NCBI RefSeq assembly: GCF_002803085.1
Contig: NZ_NNBJ01000005.1
Location: 62,001 to 126,000, forward strand
Direction of reading: 5' to 3'
Origin: Streptomyces sp. CB01201
GTDB lineage: Bacteria > Actinomycetota > Actinomycetes > Streptomycetales > Streptomycetaceae
Length of the DNA: 64,000 nt
Shown here: positions 50,405 to 59,693 of the stretch, piece after piece
Layout: each line of letters opens with the position of its first letter
Numbering within the stretch: the stretch's first letter is position 1
The notes under the pieces: model-generated
Database searches by the model: none
Told to the model about the DNA's origin: nothing
The model's input: only the letters and a program-made list of their open reading frames with translations
Made by a program: the position numbers and the translations under genes

Positions 50405-50506
50405 CCGGGGTAGCCCCTGGCCGTTGTCAGTGGCGCGGTGTTCCATGGTCATCGGGGGATCGGCCGAAAGAGCCGCCGAAGCCCCGAACGAGGGAGTGAG
50501 GTTGCC

Positions 50507-52474
50507 TTGGCCACGACCGTGCGACGTGCCGTACTGACCCTGCCCGGCGCCCCGTTGGGCGAGGCGAACCCGCTGCCCGCGCTGCGTCCGCGCGACGAAC
50601 TGCACCAGCTGGACGAGCGCGCACGCGACGGCCTGCCGCGGGACATGGCCCGCCAGATCGGCTACGCGCCGCTGGAGACCCTGCTGCCGGTGCGGGTCCT
50701 CGACGGCTACGGGCGCGAGCGCGCCACCGTCGAACTCGGCACCGTCGTGATCGAGAACGACCGGCTGCGCGCCACCGTGCTGCCGGGCCTCGGCGGTCGC
50801 GTCCACTCCCTGTTCCACAAGCCCACCGGACGTGAACTCCTCTACACCAACCCGGTGTTCCAGCCCGCCGACTTCGCCCTCAACGGCGCCTGGTTCTCCG
50901 GCGGCATCGAGTGGAACATCGGCGCCACCGGCCACACCACCCTGTCCTGCGCCCCGCTTCACGCCGCCCTGGTGCCGGCGCCGGACGGCGGGCAGATGGT
51001 CCGCCTGTGGGAGTGGGAGCGGCTGCGCGACCTCCCCTTCCAGGTCGACCTCTGGCTCCCCGACGACTCCGACTTCCTGTACGTCGGCGTCCGCGTCCGC
51101 AACCCGCACGAGCGCACCGCCCCCGTCTACTGGTGGTCCAACATCGCGGTCGAGGAGGGCGAGCGCACCCGCGTCCTGGCCCCCGCCGAAGAGGCCTGGC
51201 ACTTCGGGTACGAACGCACCCTGCGCCGGGTGCCCGTGCCCGAGTTCGACGGCGCCGACCGCACCTACCCGCTGCGCAGCGAACACCCCGCCGACTACTT
51301 CTACGAAGTCCCCGACGGCGCCCGCCGCTGGATCGCCTCGCTCGATGGGAATGGCCAGGGTCTCGTGCAGACCTCCACGGACACCCTGCGCGGCCGCAAG
51401 CTCTTCCTGTGGGGCTCGGGCCGTGGCGGCCGCCGCTGGCAGGAATGGCTGACCGAGCCCGGGACCGTCGGCTACGCCGAGATCCAGGCGGGCCTGGCCC
51501 GCACCCAGCTGGAGCACGTGCCACTGGACCCCGGCGCCGAATTCGCCTGGCTGGAGGCGTACGGCCCGCTGAGCGCCGACGGCGCCCTGGTGCACGGCGA
51601 CGACTGGGCCGCCGCCCGCGCCGAGGCCGAGGACCGGCTGGAGCGGGCCCTGCCCCGCGCCACGGTGGAGGAGGCGTACGCCGCCTGGCGCCCCTTCGCC
51701 GACACCGAGCCCGGCGAGCGCCTGGCCACCGGATCGGGCTGGGGCGCCCTCGAAGTGCTGCGGACCGGGGCGAAGCTGCCCGGCACCCCCTTCCCGGAGC
51801 TGACGCTCACTCAGGAACAGCGCCCGTGGCTGGAGTTGCTGCACAACGGGGTACTTCCCGAGCCGCGCAGGGTGACCCCGCCAGGACCCACCCTGGTCGC
51901 CGCGCACTGGCGGGACATGCTGGAGACGGCGCCCGCAGACCCCCTCACCGAATACCACCTCGGCGTCGCCCAGTGGCACGCGGGCGACCGGGCCCAGGCC
52001 ATCCGCAGCTGGGAGCGGGGCCTGCCGCTCGCCCCGTCCCGCTGGCCGCTGCTGCGCTGCCTCGCCGTGGCCGACCAGCTGGCCGGCCACGCGAGCCGTG
52101 CCGCCGACCGCTATGCGGAGGCGTACGACGACTTCTGCCAGGAGCGCCGGGAGGGCGAACCCTGGACGGCGGCCGACGCCGCGCTCGGCCGCGAGGCCAT
52201 CGAGGCGCTCCTGGCGGCGGACCGGCCGGCGGACGCCCGCGCGATATGGGACCGGCTGCGCCCCGCCGTGCGAGCGCGCGGCCGCTTCCGTCTGGTCGAG
52301 GCCCAGCTCCTGCTCGCGGAGGGCGAGCCGGACGCGGCGCGCGCCCTCTTCGACGCGGGCTTCGAGGTCGCCGACCTGCGCGAGGGCGCCGAGATACTGA
52401 ACGAGGTGTGGGCACGCCTGACCGACGACCCCCTCCCGGACCGCTACCAGTACCGGATGCGCCCCGAGGACTAG
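50507..52474 (+). CDS. DUF5107 protein with TPR-like C-terminal repeats
   Basis: 655 residues. Residues 1-330 form a beta-rich domain of the DUF5107 type, with galactose-mutarotase-like fold features (LPGLGGRVHSLFHKPTGREL, WWSNIAVEE). Residues 380-655 are helical repeats. The family is thought to act on or bind carbohydrates, but no enzyme activity is known to me. TTG at 50507 is chosen because GTGAGG lies 5 nt upstream and similarity starts here. Monocistronic as far as visible. Confidence 0.75.
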   Translation: MATTVRRAVLTLPGAPLGEANPLPALRPRDELHQLDERARDGLPRDMARQIGYAPLETLLPVRVLDGYGRERATVELGTVVIENDRLRATVLPGLGGRVHSLFHKPTGRELLYTNPVFQPADFALNGAWFSGGIEWNIGATGHTTLSCAPLHAALVPAPDGGQMVRLWEWERLRDLPFQVDLWLPDDSDFLYVGVRVRNPHERTAPVYWWSNIAVEEGERTRVLAPAEEAWHFGYERTLRRVPVPEFDGADRTYPLRSEHPADYFYEVPDGARRWIASLDGNGQGLVQTSTDTLRGRKLFLWGSGRGGRRWQEWLTEPGTVGYAEIQAGLARTQLEHVPLDPGAEFAWLEAYGPLSADGALVHGDDWAAARAEAEDRLERALPRATVEEAYAAWRPFADTEPGERLATGSGWGALEVLRTGAKLPGTPFPELTLTQEQRPWLELLHNGVLPEPRRVTPPGPTLVAAHWRDMLETAPADPLTEYHLGVAQWHAGDRAQAIRSWERGLPLAPSRWPLLRCLAVADQLAGHASRAADRYAEAYDDFCQERREGEPWTAADAALGREAIEALLAADRPADARAIWDRLRPAVRARGRFRLVEAQLLLAEGEPDAARALFDAGFEVADLREGAEILNEVWARLTDDPLPDRYQYRMRPED

Positions 52475-52624
52475 GGGCTGCTGCCCGGCGAACGGCCGGG
52501 GCAGGATCTCCCGGCCCCGGCGGGCCCTTGGGCCCTGGCACAGGGGCCCAAGGCCCGCCGAAATGATCGATCAAACAGGGCTTCAATGGGGGAGGCAACG
52601 ACGCCGGCGTACGGAGGCCCTGTC

Positions 52625-55600
52625 ATGGCGGTCGAGGAGAAGCGCGGATTCTGCACGCTCTGCAAGTCCCGCTGCGGTGCGATCTTCACCGTGGAGGACG
52701 GCCGGCTCACCGGCGTCCGCCCCGACCCGGACCACCCCACGGGCGCCGCCATGTGCCCCAAGGGCCGGGCCGCTCCCGAGATCGCCCACAGCACCCGCCG
52801 CCTGACCACACCCCTGCGCCGCACCAACCCCAAGAGCGACCCCGACCCCGGCTGGGTGGAGATCTCCTGGGACGAGGCGATGACCGAGATCGCCGCCAAG
52901 CTCTCCGCCATCGCCGCCGAGAGCGGCCCGGAAGCCGTCGCCTTCGCGGTCGCCACCCCCAGCGGCACGGCCGTCTCCGACGCGACCGAGTGGATCGAGC
53001 GCTTCGTACGCCACTTCGGAAGCCCCAACACCGTCTACAGCGCCGAGATCTGCAACTGGCACAAGGACTTCGCCCACGCCTTCACCTTCGGCACCCCGCT
53101 CCCGCCGCCGGACTACGACCACGCCGACCTCGCACTCCTGTGGGGCTTCAACCCTGCCAAGACCTGGCTGGCCCAGTCCGCCGCCGTCTCGGCCGCACAG
53201 GCCCGGGGCATGAAGCTGGCCGTCGTCGACCCGCGCCGCTCCACCAGCGCCCTGCGCGCCGACCACTGGCTGCGGGTACGCCCCGGCACGGACGCGGCCC
53301 TGGCCCTGGGGCTCGCCCACCTTCTCATCCAACAGGGCGCCTACGACGAGGAGTTCGTACGCTCCTGGACCAACGGGCCCCTCCTCGTGCGCCGTGACAC
53401 GGGCCGCTTCCTGCGCGCGGGAGAACTGTCCGGGGCCGCCGACGCCGAGGGCTTCGCCGTGCTCGACCTGGACACGGGTCGCGTCGAGGCGTACGACACC
53501 CGCGAGGCGGCCGACCGGCCGGAGCGGTTCGCGCTGTACGGCACCGTCGAGGTGCGCACCGCCGACGGCTGCCGGGTGGAGTGCGTCCCGGCGTTCCAGG
53601 AGTACGCGGCCGCCTGTGCGCGGTGGCCGGTGGAAGAGGTGGCACGCACCACCTGGATCCCGGAGGCCGAGATCCGCGCGCTCGCCGCCGAGATCGCGGC
53701 CGCACGCTCGGTGACGTACTACGGCTGGACCGGCGTCGGCCAGAGCGCCAACGCCTCCCAGACCGAACGCGCCCTTGCCACCCTGTACGCCCTCACCGGC
53801 TCCTTCGACGCACCGGGCGGCAACCACGTCGTGCCGCCGCCGCCCTACAACTCCGCCACGAACATCGGCCAGTTCGCCCCCGAACAGCGAGCCAAGGCGC
53901 TCGGCCTGGACCGCCACCCGCTCGGGCCGCCGGCCTCCGGCTACATCAACGCGGGCGACCTCTGCCGGGCCATCGAAGACCAACATCCATACCCGGTAAG
54001 GGCGTTGATGGCCTTCGGCTCCAACCTGGTGGTCGCCCAGCCCGACTCGGACCGGGTGGCCCGCGCCCTGCGGCAGCTCGAATTCCAGGTGCACCTGGAC
54101 CTGTTCGCCAACCCGACCAGCGCCACCGCCGACATTGTCCTGCCCGTCAACAGCGCCTACGAGCGCGAAGCACTCCGCTTCGGCTTCGAGATCGGCCACC
54201 GCGCGCAGGAACAGGTGCAGCTGCGGCCCCGGCTGGTCGAGCCGCAGGGCGCCTCCCGGTCCGACACCGAGATCGTCTTCGACCTGGCCTGCCGACTCGG
54301 CATGGGCGAGCTGTTCTTCCACGGGGACGTCGAGGCCGCCTGGAACTGGCAGCTGGAGCCGCTCGGCCTGACCGCGGCACAACTGCGCGAGACCCCCGGC
54401 GGTGTACGGATTCCCCGTCCGCTCGCCCACCGCAAGTACGCCGCCCCCGACGGCGGGCGGGTAGCGGGCTTCAACACCCCCACCCGGCGCGTCGAGTTGT
54501 ACTCCCAGCGCCTGCGCGACCACGGCTATCCGCCGGTGCCGGAACACCGCGACCCCGCCCCCGTCGACGCGAGCTTCCCCCTAGCCCTGACCTGCGCCAA
54601 ACACGGCTACTTCGTCCACAGCCAACACCGCTCCGTCAGCTCGCTGCGCCGCCGCGCCACCGACCCCTCGGTGGACCTGCACCCGGAGACCGCCGCCGCG
54701 TACGGCATCACCGAGGGCCAGTGGGTGGACCTGACCACCCGGCTCGGCTCGATCCGGCTGCGCGCCCGCTTCGACGACTCGCTGCATCCGGCGGTAGTCG
54801 TCGGCGAGTACGGCTGGTGGCAGGACGCACCCGACCTCGGCCTGCCCGGAGCGGACCCGCTGCACGCGAGCGGCCACAACCTCAACCGTCTCATCGACCA
54901 CGCCGACGCCGACCCACTGAGCGGTTCCGTACCGCTGCGCGCCGCGGCCTGCCGCATCGCCCCGGCACCCGCCGACGGCCAGTGGAACGGTACCCGCCCC
55001 TTCGTGGTCGCCGCGCTCGGCACCGCGGGGCCCGGAGTGCGGACCGTACGCCTGGCGGCGGCGGACGGCGGCCCGCTGCCCGACTTCCGCCCCGGCCAGC
55101 ACCTGACCGTACGCGCCGAGAACGCGGACGGCACGGTCAAGCCCCCTGCGCTGGGCCGCAGTTACTCCCTCGTCGGCGCGGCCTTCGACCCCGGCCGCCG
55201 CGCCTACGAGCTCGCGGTGCGCCGGGTTCCCGACGGTGTCTTCTCCGGATACGTCCACGAGACCCTGAAGGTCGGCGACCGGCTCCATCTCGCCCGCCCC
55301 GGTGGCACGTTCGTCATCCCCACCCACACGGATTCGCCCGTGGTCCTCGTCGCCGGCGGCATCGGGATCACCCCCTTCCTCAGCTACCTGGAGACACTCG
55401 CGGCGCGGGGCGGCACGGTCCCCGAGGTGGTCCTGCACTACGGCAACGCGAACTCGGCGGACCATCCCTTCCGCGCCCGCATCCGCGAACTGGCGTCTCG
55501 CATACCGCAGTTGACCGTGCTGAACCACTACACGACCCCGGCCCCCGACGATGTCCTGGCCACCACCCACGACCACGAGGGTTTCATCACGCCCGAATCC

Positions 55601-56023
55601 ATCGCGGACGACCTGATCGCCCGAAGGGCCCGGTTCTACCTGTGCGGCCCCGCCCCCATGCTCGACTCCCTCACGGCCGGGCTGCGGGCGCGGGGCGTCC
55701 CCGCGTTCGAGATCTTCAGCGAACGCTTCCGGGCGGCGGTGCGGGAGGTCGACCTGCCGGACGACGCAGCCTTCACCGTCACGTTCGCGCGCTCCGACCG
55801 CACGGTCCGCTGGACCAAGCAGTCCGGCACGCTGCTGACAGCGGCCGAGTCCGACGGCCTCACGCTCCCGAGCGGCTGCCGCGTCGGCCAGTGCGAAAGC
55901 TGCGCGTGCCGGGTGCTGTCCGGAAACGCCGCCCACTTGGTGCCCCCCGACGAAGGACTGCCCGACACCTCGGTCCTGACCTGCCAGTCGATCCCGACGT
56001 CCGACTTGGTACTGGACGCGTAG
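52625..56023 (+). CDS. Molybdopterin oxidoreductase fused to an NAD(P)H-flavin reductase and a 2Fe-2S domain
   Basis: 1132 residues. Residues 1-760 form a formate dehydrogenase/nitrate reductase-type catalytic unit with a 4Fe-4S cluster at C10, C13, C17 and C44, and probable Mo ligand C143 (AEICNWH). Residues 785-1045 form a ferredoxin-reductase domain: FAD motif RSYSLVG and NAD motif GGIGITPF. Residues 1050-1132 hold a plant-type 2Fe-2S domain with C1085, C1090, C1093 and a last Cys near 1124. Electrons can flow from NAD(P)H to molybdenum in one chain, as expected for a soluble assimilatory reductase. The substrate (nitrate or another oxo compound) is open. ATG at 52625 has GGAGG 7 nt upstream. 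Confidence 0.88.
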   Translation: MAVEEKRGFCTLCKSRCGAIFTVEDGRLTGVRPDPDHPTGAAMCPKGRAAPEIAHSTRRLTTPLRRTNPKSDPDPGWVEISWDEAMTEIAAKLSAIAAESGPEAVAFAVATPSGTAVSDATEWIERFVRHFGSPNTVYSAEICNWHKDFAHAFTFGTPLPPPDYDHADLALLWGFNPAKTWLAQSAAVSAAQARGMKLAVVDPRRSTSALRADHWLRVRPGTDAALALGLAHLLIQQGAYDEEFVRSWTNGPLLVRRDTGRFLRAGELSGAADAEGFAVLDLDTGRVEAYDTREAADRPERFALYGTVEVRTADGCRVECVPAFQEYAAACARWPVEEVARTTWIPEAEIRALAAEIAAARSVTYYGWTGVGQSANASQTERALATLYALTGSFDAPGGNHVVPPPPYNSATNIGQFAPEQRAKALGLDRHPLGPPASGYINAGDLCRAIEDQHPYPVRALMAFGSNLVVAQPDSDRVARALRQLEFQVHLDLFANPTSATADIVLPVNSAYEREALRFGFEIGHRAQEQVQLRPRLVEPQGASRSDTEIVFDLACRLGMGELFFHGDVEAAWNWQLEPLGLTAAQLRETPGGVRIPRPLAHRKYAAPDGGRVAGFNTPTRRVELYSQRLRDHGYPPVPEHRDPAPVDASFPLALTCAKHGYFVHSQHRSVSSLRRRATDPSVDLHPETAAAYGITEGQWVDLTTRLGSIRLRARFDDSLHPAVVVGEYGWWQDAPDLGLPGADPLHASGHNLNRLIDHADADPLSGSVPLRAAACRIAPAPADGQWNGTRPFVVAALGTAGPGVRTVRLAAADGGPLPDFRPGQHLTVRAENADGTVKPPALGRSYSLVGAAFDPGRRAYELAVRRVPDGVFSGYVHETLKVGDRLHLARPGGTFVIPTHTDSPVVLVAGGIGITPFLSYLETLAARGGTVPEVVLHYGNANSADHPFRARIRELASRIPQLTVLNHYTTPAPDDVLATTHDHEGFITPESIADDLIARRARFYLCGPAPMLDSLTAGLRARGVPAFEIFSERFRAAVREVDLPDDAAFTVTFARSDRTVRWTKQSGTLLTAAESDGLTLPSGCRVGQCESCACRVLSGNAAHLVPPDEGLPDTSVLTCQSIPTSDLVLDA

Positions 56024-56098
56024 AACCCGGCCCGCCCTCGCTCCCCGGGCACGCGGAAAACCTCATAGGCCGTGCGGCCGAGGGGCCCGGCACCCGGT

Positions 56099-56370
56099 GC
56101 TGCTCGGGGGCGCGGGGAACTGCGCGAGCAGCCCCGCACGGTGGGCGGCCGAAGAGGGGTTTCGGCGTCCCGGGTGGGCGGGTTGAAGGGCGGGGTGGTC
56201 CGGCATCGGTGCTGCTCGGGGGCGCGGGGAACTGCGCGAACAGCCCCGCACGGTGGGCGGCCGAAGAGGGGTTTCGGCGTCCCGGGTGGGCGGGCTGAAG
56301 GGCGGGGTGGCCTGGCATCGGTGCTGCTCGGGGGCGCGGGGAACTGCGCGAACAGCCCCGCACGGCGGGC
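56099..56370. repeat. Second array of the GGGGCGCGGGGAACTGCGCGA element, 112-bp units
   Basis: Units begin at 56099, 56211 and 56323 (exactly 112 bp). Each contains the core element and CGGTGGGCGGCCGAAGAGGGG. Apart from this array the interval 56024-56456 shows no gene. The core matches that in the array at 12803-13112, but the rest of the unit is different. Confidence 0.9.
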
Positions 56371-56456
56371 AGCCGACCCCGCACACCACACCGCGCCAGG
56401 GCCGGGGCCGGGGCCGGGCCGGCGCGGGGCCCGGCCTGCGTAGGGTCGGGGCCCGC

Positions 56457-56810
56457 TCAGTACGCCGGCTTGCGGTCGACGTACTCGAAGACCGATCCGT
56501 CGGGATGCAGGGCGATCAGATTGCGGCCCGCCGGAGTCGCGACCGGCCCGGCGACGACCTGGGCACCCGCCGCGGTCAACGTGGCATTCGCCTCGTCGAC
56601 GTCCTTGACGGCCACCGTCGCCGCGACCTTGCGCAGTACCTCGATCTCCTCCTCGGGACCGCTCATCAGCAGAAAGGCGCCGACGGCGGCGACGGACACC
56701 CCGCCCCGGTCGAAGCGGAGCGCCTGACTTCCGGTGACGCGCTCGTAGAAGACGATCGCGCTGTCCAGGTCGTCGACGCAGATGCGCAGCGTAGTGCCCA
56801 GAATCTCCAT
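56457..56810 (-). CDS. VOC (glyoxalase-fold) family protein
   Basis: 117 residues with two beta-alpha-beta-beta-beta units: LRICVDDLDSAIVFYERVTG, then VAVKDVDEANATLTAAGAQ. It ends with the family's LHPDGSVFEYVDR. Members include glyoxalases, antibiotic-resistance proteins and dioxygenases; the metal residues are not well defined here. ATG at 56810 is the natural start; the frame is open much further upstream over the next genes but without similarity. Probably monocistronic. Confidence 0.85.
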   Translation of the reverse strand: MEILGTTLRICVDDLDSAIVFYERVTGSQALRFDRGGVSVAAVGAFLLMSGPEEEIEVLRKVAATVAVKDVDEANATLTAAGAQVVAGPVATPAGRNLIALHPDGSVFEYVDRKPAY

Positions 56811-57057
56811 GCCCCGAAGCCTAGTTGGGGGCGAGAGCCCCCGGCAGGGGATCCGGCGCTCCCGAACGGCGGCGGTGCCGACGGTGCCGCCTCCCACCCC
56901 GTGGCCGGACCCACGCCGTGAAAGTCTCCCGGACTCGGTCGCAACCTCGGGAGTCGCCGCACGTCTGGTGGGGTGAAGGCGCCCTTCAACAGTTCGTTCA
57001 GAGCTTCGTCCAGTGCGTTCGTCCAGAGCGTGATTCCCCACTTCCCCGGAGAGATAC

Positions 57058-57420
57058 ATGTCCCAGCACGTCAAGCGCGACCACCGCACCCGCCCCCGAT
57101 TCCTGGGCGCCGCCGTCACCGGTGTCGCACTGCTCCTGGGCGGTGCCTTCGCCGCGCAGGCCGCCGCAGATACCGGCCCGCAGGTCGCCACCCCCAAGGC
57201 CGCCACGAGCGGCGACACGGCTCCGGCCGTCTCCGCGGCCGGAGGCTCCGCGTCGGGCGGCTCCGCTGCGGGCCGCTCCGCGGCGGGCGGTTCCACCGCC
57301 TCCGGCGCCGCGAAGGTCACCGGCGCGGGCACGGGGGCCGCCACGGCCGGGCCCGCCGTCGGCGCCTCGTCGGACGTCGCGCCCAAGGTGATCGAGCCGG
57401 GCAGCGGCGTCGCCAAGTAG
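57058..57420 (+). CDS. Small secreted Ala/Gly/Ser-rich protein
   Basis: 120 residues. A signal peptide (HVKRDHRTRPR, then a hydrophobic run to AQAAA near 36) leads to a low-complexity mature part rich in Ala, Gly, Ser and Thr. There is no cysteine and no known domain. GGAGAG lies 4 nt upstream of the ATG. The mature chain looks disordered and may be a surface or spore-coat filler. Followed by the sigma factor gene 86 bp on; co-transcription is possible. Function unknown. Confidence 0.6.
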   Translation: MSQHVKRDHRTRPRFLGAAVTGVALLLGGAFAAQAAADTGPQVATPKAATSGDTAPAVSAAGGSASGGSAAGRSAAGGSTASGAAKVTGAGTGAATAGPAVGASSDVAPKVIEPGSGVAK

Positions 57421-57506
57421 CGGCAGCACACAGCACCACGGGGCGGGCCGGCGGTCATGCGCCGGCCCGCCCGCTCCCGCCCCCTCCCGGACACGGATCG
57501 AGGCCC

Positions 57507-58166
57507 ATGCACTACGCCCTGCCCGCAGCACCGCGCTCTCCCTGGTGGACATGGCTGCTCGCGCGGATGTCCCGCACCCAGGAGGCGCCCGCACCGCCGC
57601 ACCGGCTGCGCGCCGTCCCTTCGCGGTACGACACGGTGAACGGAACGGGGAACGGCACGGCGCACGGCGACGAACCGCCCCCCACCCTGACCGAGCTGTA
57701 CCTGGCGCGCCGGCTCGACATGGTGCGGCTGGCCCTGTTCCTGGTGGACGACCTGCCCACCGCCGAGGACGTCGTCCAGGACGCCTTCGCCGCACTGTGC
57801 CGCACCCACGGCACCTCGCTGCACGGGCTCCAGGACCCGGGGGCGTATCTGCGTACCGCCGTGATCAACGCGGCGCGCTCCGTGCTGCGAAGACGCCGTA
57901 CCTCCCGCGCCTACACCCCGCCCCACCAGGGGCCCGGCGCACCCGTGGACGAACGGCTGATGCTCGCCGAAGAACATCGCCAAGTCCTCAACGCAATAGC
58001 CCTGCTGACGCAACGTCAGCGCGAGGTCCTGGTGCTGCGCTACTGGTCGGAGCTGACCGAGGCGCAGATCGCGCACACGCTCGGTCTGTCCCGAGGCACG
58101 GTCAAGTCCACCGCGAGCCGCGCGCTGGACGTCCTGGAGAAGAAACTGGGGGAGGCTGCCCGATGA
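57507..58166 (+). CDS. ECF-type RNA polymerase sigma factor
   Basis: 219 residues. Region 2 near 65-130 (DDLPTAEDVVQDAFAALCR) and region 4 near 160-215 (LLTQRQREVLVLRYWSELTEAQIAHTL) are typical of the SigE-like sigma-70 ECF group. A proline-rich N-terminal tail of about 60 residues is unusual. The gene overlaps the next small membrane protein gene (ATGA), its probable regulator. Start at 57507 has GAGG 3 nt upstream; the true start may be slightly downstream, as the core begins near TELYLARRLDMV. Confidence 0.88.
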   Translation: MHYALPAAPRSPWWTWLLARMSRTQEAPAPPHRLRAVPSRYDTVNGTGNGTAHGDEPPPTLTELYLARRLDMVRLALFLVDDLPTAEDVVQDAFAALCRTHGTSLHGLQDPGAYLRTAVINAARSVLRRRRTSRAYTPPHQGPGAPVDERLMLAEEHRQVLNAIALLTQRQREVLVLRYWSELTEAQIAHTLGLSRGTVKSTASRALDVLEKKLGEAAR

Positions 58167-58492
58167 TGCCGAACACCGACGACCGGCGGTTCGCGACCGA
58201 CGGACGGGTGCGCGCCGCGCTTCTGGCCCGCAGCGCCCTCGTCACCCACGCCGACCTGCGCCGCGACCCGCCACCGCAGGGCAGCACCCGGGGAGTCCGC
58301 CGGGTCCGCAGGCTCGCCTTCGCCGCGCTCGGTGTCGCGGCGGCCGTCGTGGCCGTATGCCTGCTGGCGCTGCTGCCCGCCGACCCGCTCGACCCGGCCC
58401 CGGTCCCGCCCGCCCACACCGGCGCCCCGGACCGGGCGCCGGCCGGCCCGAGTACCCCGCCCGGCCCGCCCCGCGTGCTGCACACGCCATAA
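58163..58492 (+). CDS. Small single-helix membrane protein coupled to the sigma factor
   Basis: 109 residues. A positively charged N-terminal region of about 50 residues is followed by one membrane helix (LAFAALGVAAAVVAVCLLAL) and a Pro-rich tail. Its ATG overlaps the sigma-factor stop, so it is likely made in step with it and could hold the sigma factor at the membrane. It has no zinc-binding anti-sigma motif (H-x3-C-x2-C), so anti-sigma function is only inferred from position. Confidence 0.65.
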   Translation: MMPNTDDRRFATDGRVRAALLARSALVTHADLRRDPPPQGSTRGVRRVRRLAFAALGVAAAVVAVCLLALLPADPLDPAPVPPAHTGAPDRAPAGPSTPPGPPRVLHTP

Positions 58493-58544
58493 CCCATAGC
58501 GGGGCCGCTCGGCCGGACGCGCCACCGGCCGGAGGGGGGCACGG

Positions 58545-58622
58545 GCCGGACGCGGCGCCGATCGGACGCGGCACAGGCAGGACACGGCACCGGCCGGACG
58601 CGGCGCCGATCGGACACGGCAC
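58545..58622. repeat. Short imperfect direct repeat, 48-bp period
   Basis: GCCGGACGCGGCGCCGATCG occurs at 58545 and 58593, within a CCGGAC/CGGCAC-rich tract past the end of the membrane-protein gene. No gene is visible. Confidence 0.7.
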
Positions 58623-58625
58623 GGG

Positions 58626-59459
58626 TCAGACGCGGCAGAGGATCTCACCGTGCGGAACCATGAACCACGCGTCGTCCCGGCCGCCCCACTCCCGCCACGC
58701 CCCCGAGATCGCGGCCAGCTCCTCGGCCGTGGCGTGGCCGCCGTCGACCGCCAGCTCCGCGTACGAGGAGGCGACCGTACGGTCCGCCCACAGGCCGCCC
58801 CACCAGGCCCGCTCCTCCTCGGTGGCGAAGCACCATGTGCTCGCGGAGGCCGTGACGTCCGTACAACCCGCTTGCAGCGCCCACGACTTGAGGCGGCGCC
58901 CGGCGTCCGGCTCGCCCCCGTTGGCCCGGGCCACCCGGTGGTACAGCTCCAGCCATCCGTCCAGTACCGGTGACGCGGGGAACCACGTGAAGGCGCCGTA
59001 ATCGCTGTCCCGCACCGCCACGATGCCACCCGGTTTGGTGACCCGGCGCATTTCGCGCAGCGCCTGCACCGGATCACCTACGTGCTGGAGTACCTGATGG
59101 GCGTGGACCACGCAGAACGTGTCGTCGGGAAAGTCGAGCGCGTGCACGTCCGCCACCGCGAACGACATGTTGTCCAGGCCGCGTTGAGCGGCGTACGCGC
59201 GGGCCTGCTCGACGATGCCGGGCGCGTGGTCGACCGCCGTCACATGGCCGTCCGGCACCAGCGCGGCCAGATCCGCCGAGATGGTGCCCGGTCCGCAGCC
59301 GATGTCCAGGATCCGCATGTGCGGCTTCAGCTCACCGACGAGGTACGCCGCCGAGTTGGCCGCCGTGCGCCAGGTATGCGAGCGCAGCACCGACTCGTGG
59401 TGGCCGTGGGTGTAGACGGCGGTCTCGCCCGGCGTGGCCGGGGACGTCTCCTGGGACAT
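58626..59459 (-). CDS. Class I SAM-dependent methyltransferase, UbiE-like
   Basis: 277 residues. SAM motif I ILDIGCGPGTISADLAAL near 50-70 and motif III VLQHVGDPVQALREMRRVTK are typical of the UbiE/Methyltransf_11 fold. The C-terminal 100 residues form a helical extension. It begins MSQETSPATPGETAVY, with AGGGAG 7 nt upstream. Substrate unknown; such enzymes methylate quinones, lipids or antibiotics. Divergent from the gas vesicle cluster, with an A/T-rich promoter region between. Confidence 0.9.
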   Translation of the reverse strand: MSQETSPATPGETAVYTHGHHESVLRSHTWRTAANSAAYLVGELKPHMRILDIGCGPGTISADLAALVPDGHVTAVDHAPGIVEQARAYAAQRGLDNMSFAVADVHALDFPDDTFCVVHAHQVLQHVGDPVQALREMRRVTKPGGIVAVRDSDYGAFTWFPASPVLDGWLELYHRVARANGGEPDAGRRLKSWALQAGCTDVTASASTWCFATEEERAWWGGLWADRTVASSYAELAVDGGHATAEELAAISGAWREWGGRDDAWFMVPHGEILCRV

Positions 59460-59548
59460 GAGCGGACTCCCTCTCCGAGAACTCGACGGCGAGCGGCCCA
59501 CCACTCGGCGCACTGCGGCCGAACGGTGAACTGCCCCGTTGGTGATCC

Positions 59549-59561
59549 CAGTTTAGAACTG
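59549..59561 (-). promoter_or_regulatory. Possible operator in an A/T-rich promoter region
   Basis: CAGTT-TAG-AACTG, a perfect 5-bp-arm inverted repeat about 90 bp upstream of the methyltransferase. The surrounding 50 bp (59549-59598) are notably richer in A/T than the window. The interval 59460-59894 otherwise contains only low-complexity repeats, with no gene. Confidence 0.35.
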
Positions 59562-59693
59562 CGCTCCAGATAATGAGATCCCTGTCTTGAAATATGGACA
59601 CCAGGGCCGGGGGGGCGGGACTCCGGCGTGGGTGGCGCGGGATCTGCGGCTGGACGGAGGGAAGGCCGGCAGGTGGATGAGCGGAGATGGCCA

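Noticed and set aside
52625..56023. Complete nitrate assimilation cluster
   Set aside because: Only the molybdoenzyme fusion is here; the neighbours are a DUF5107 protein and repeats, with no nitrite reductase, transporter or regulator.
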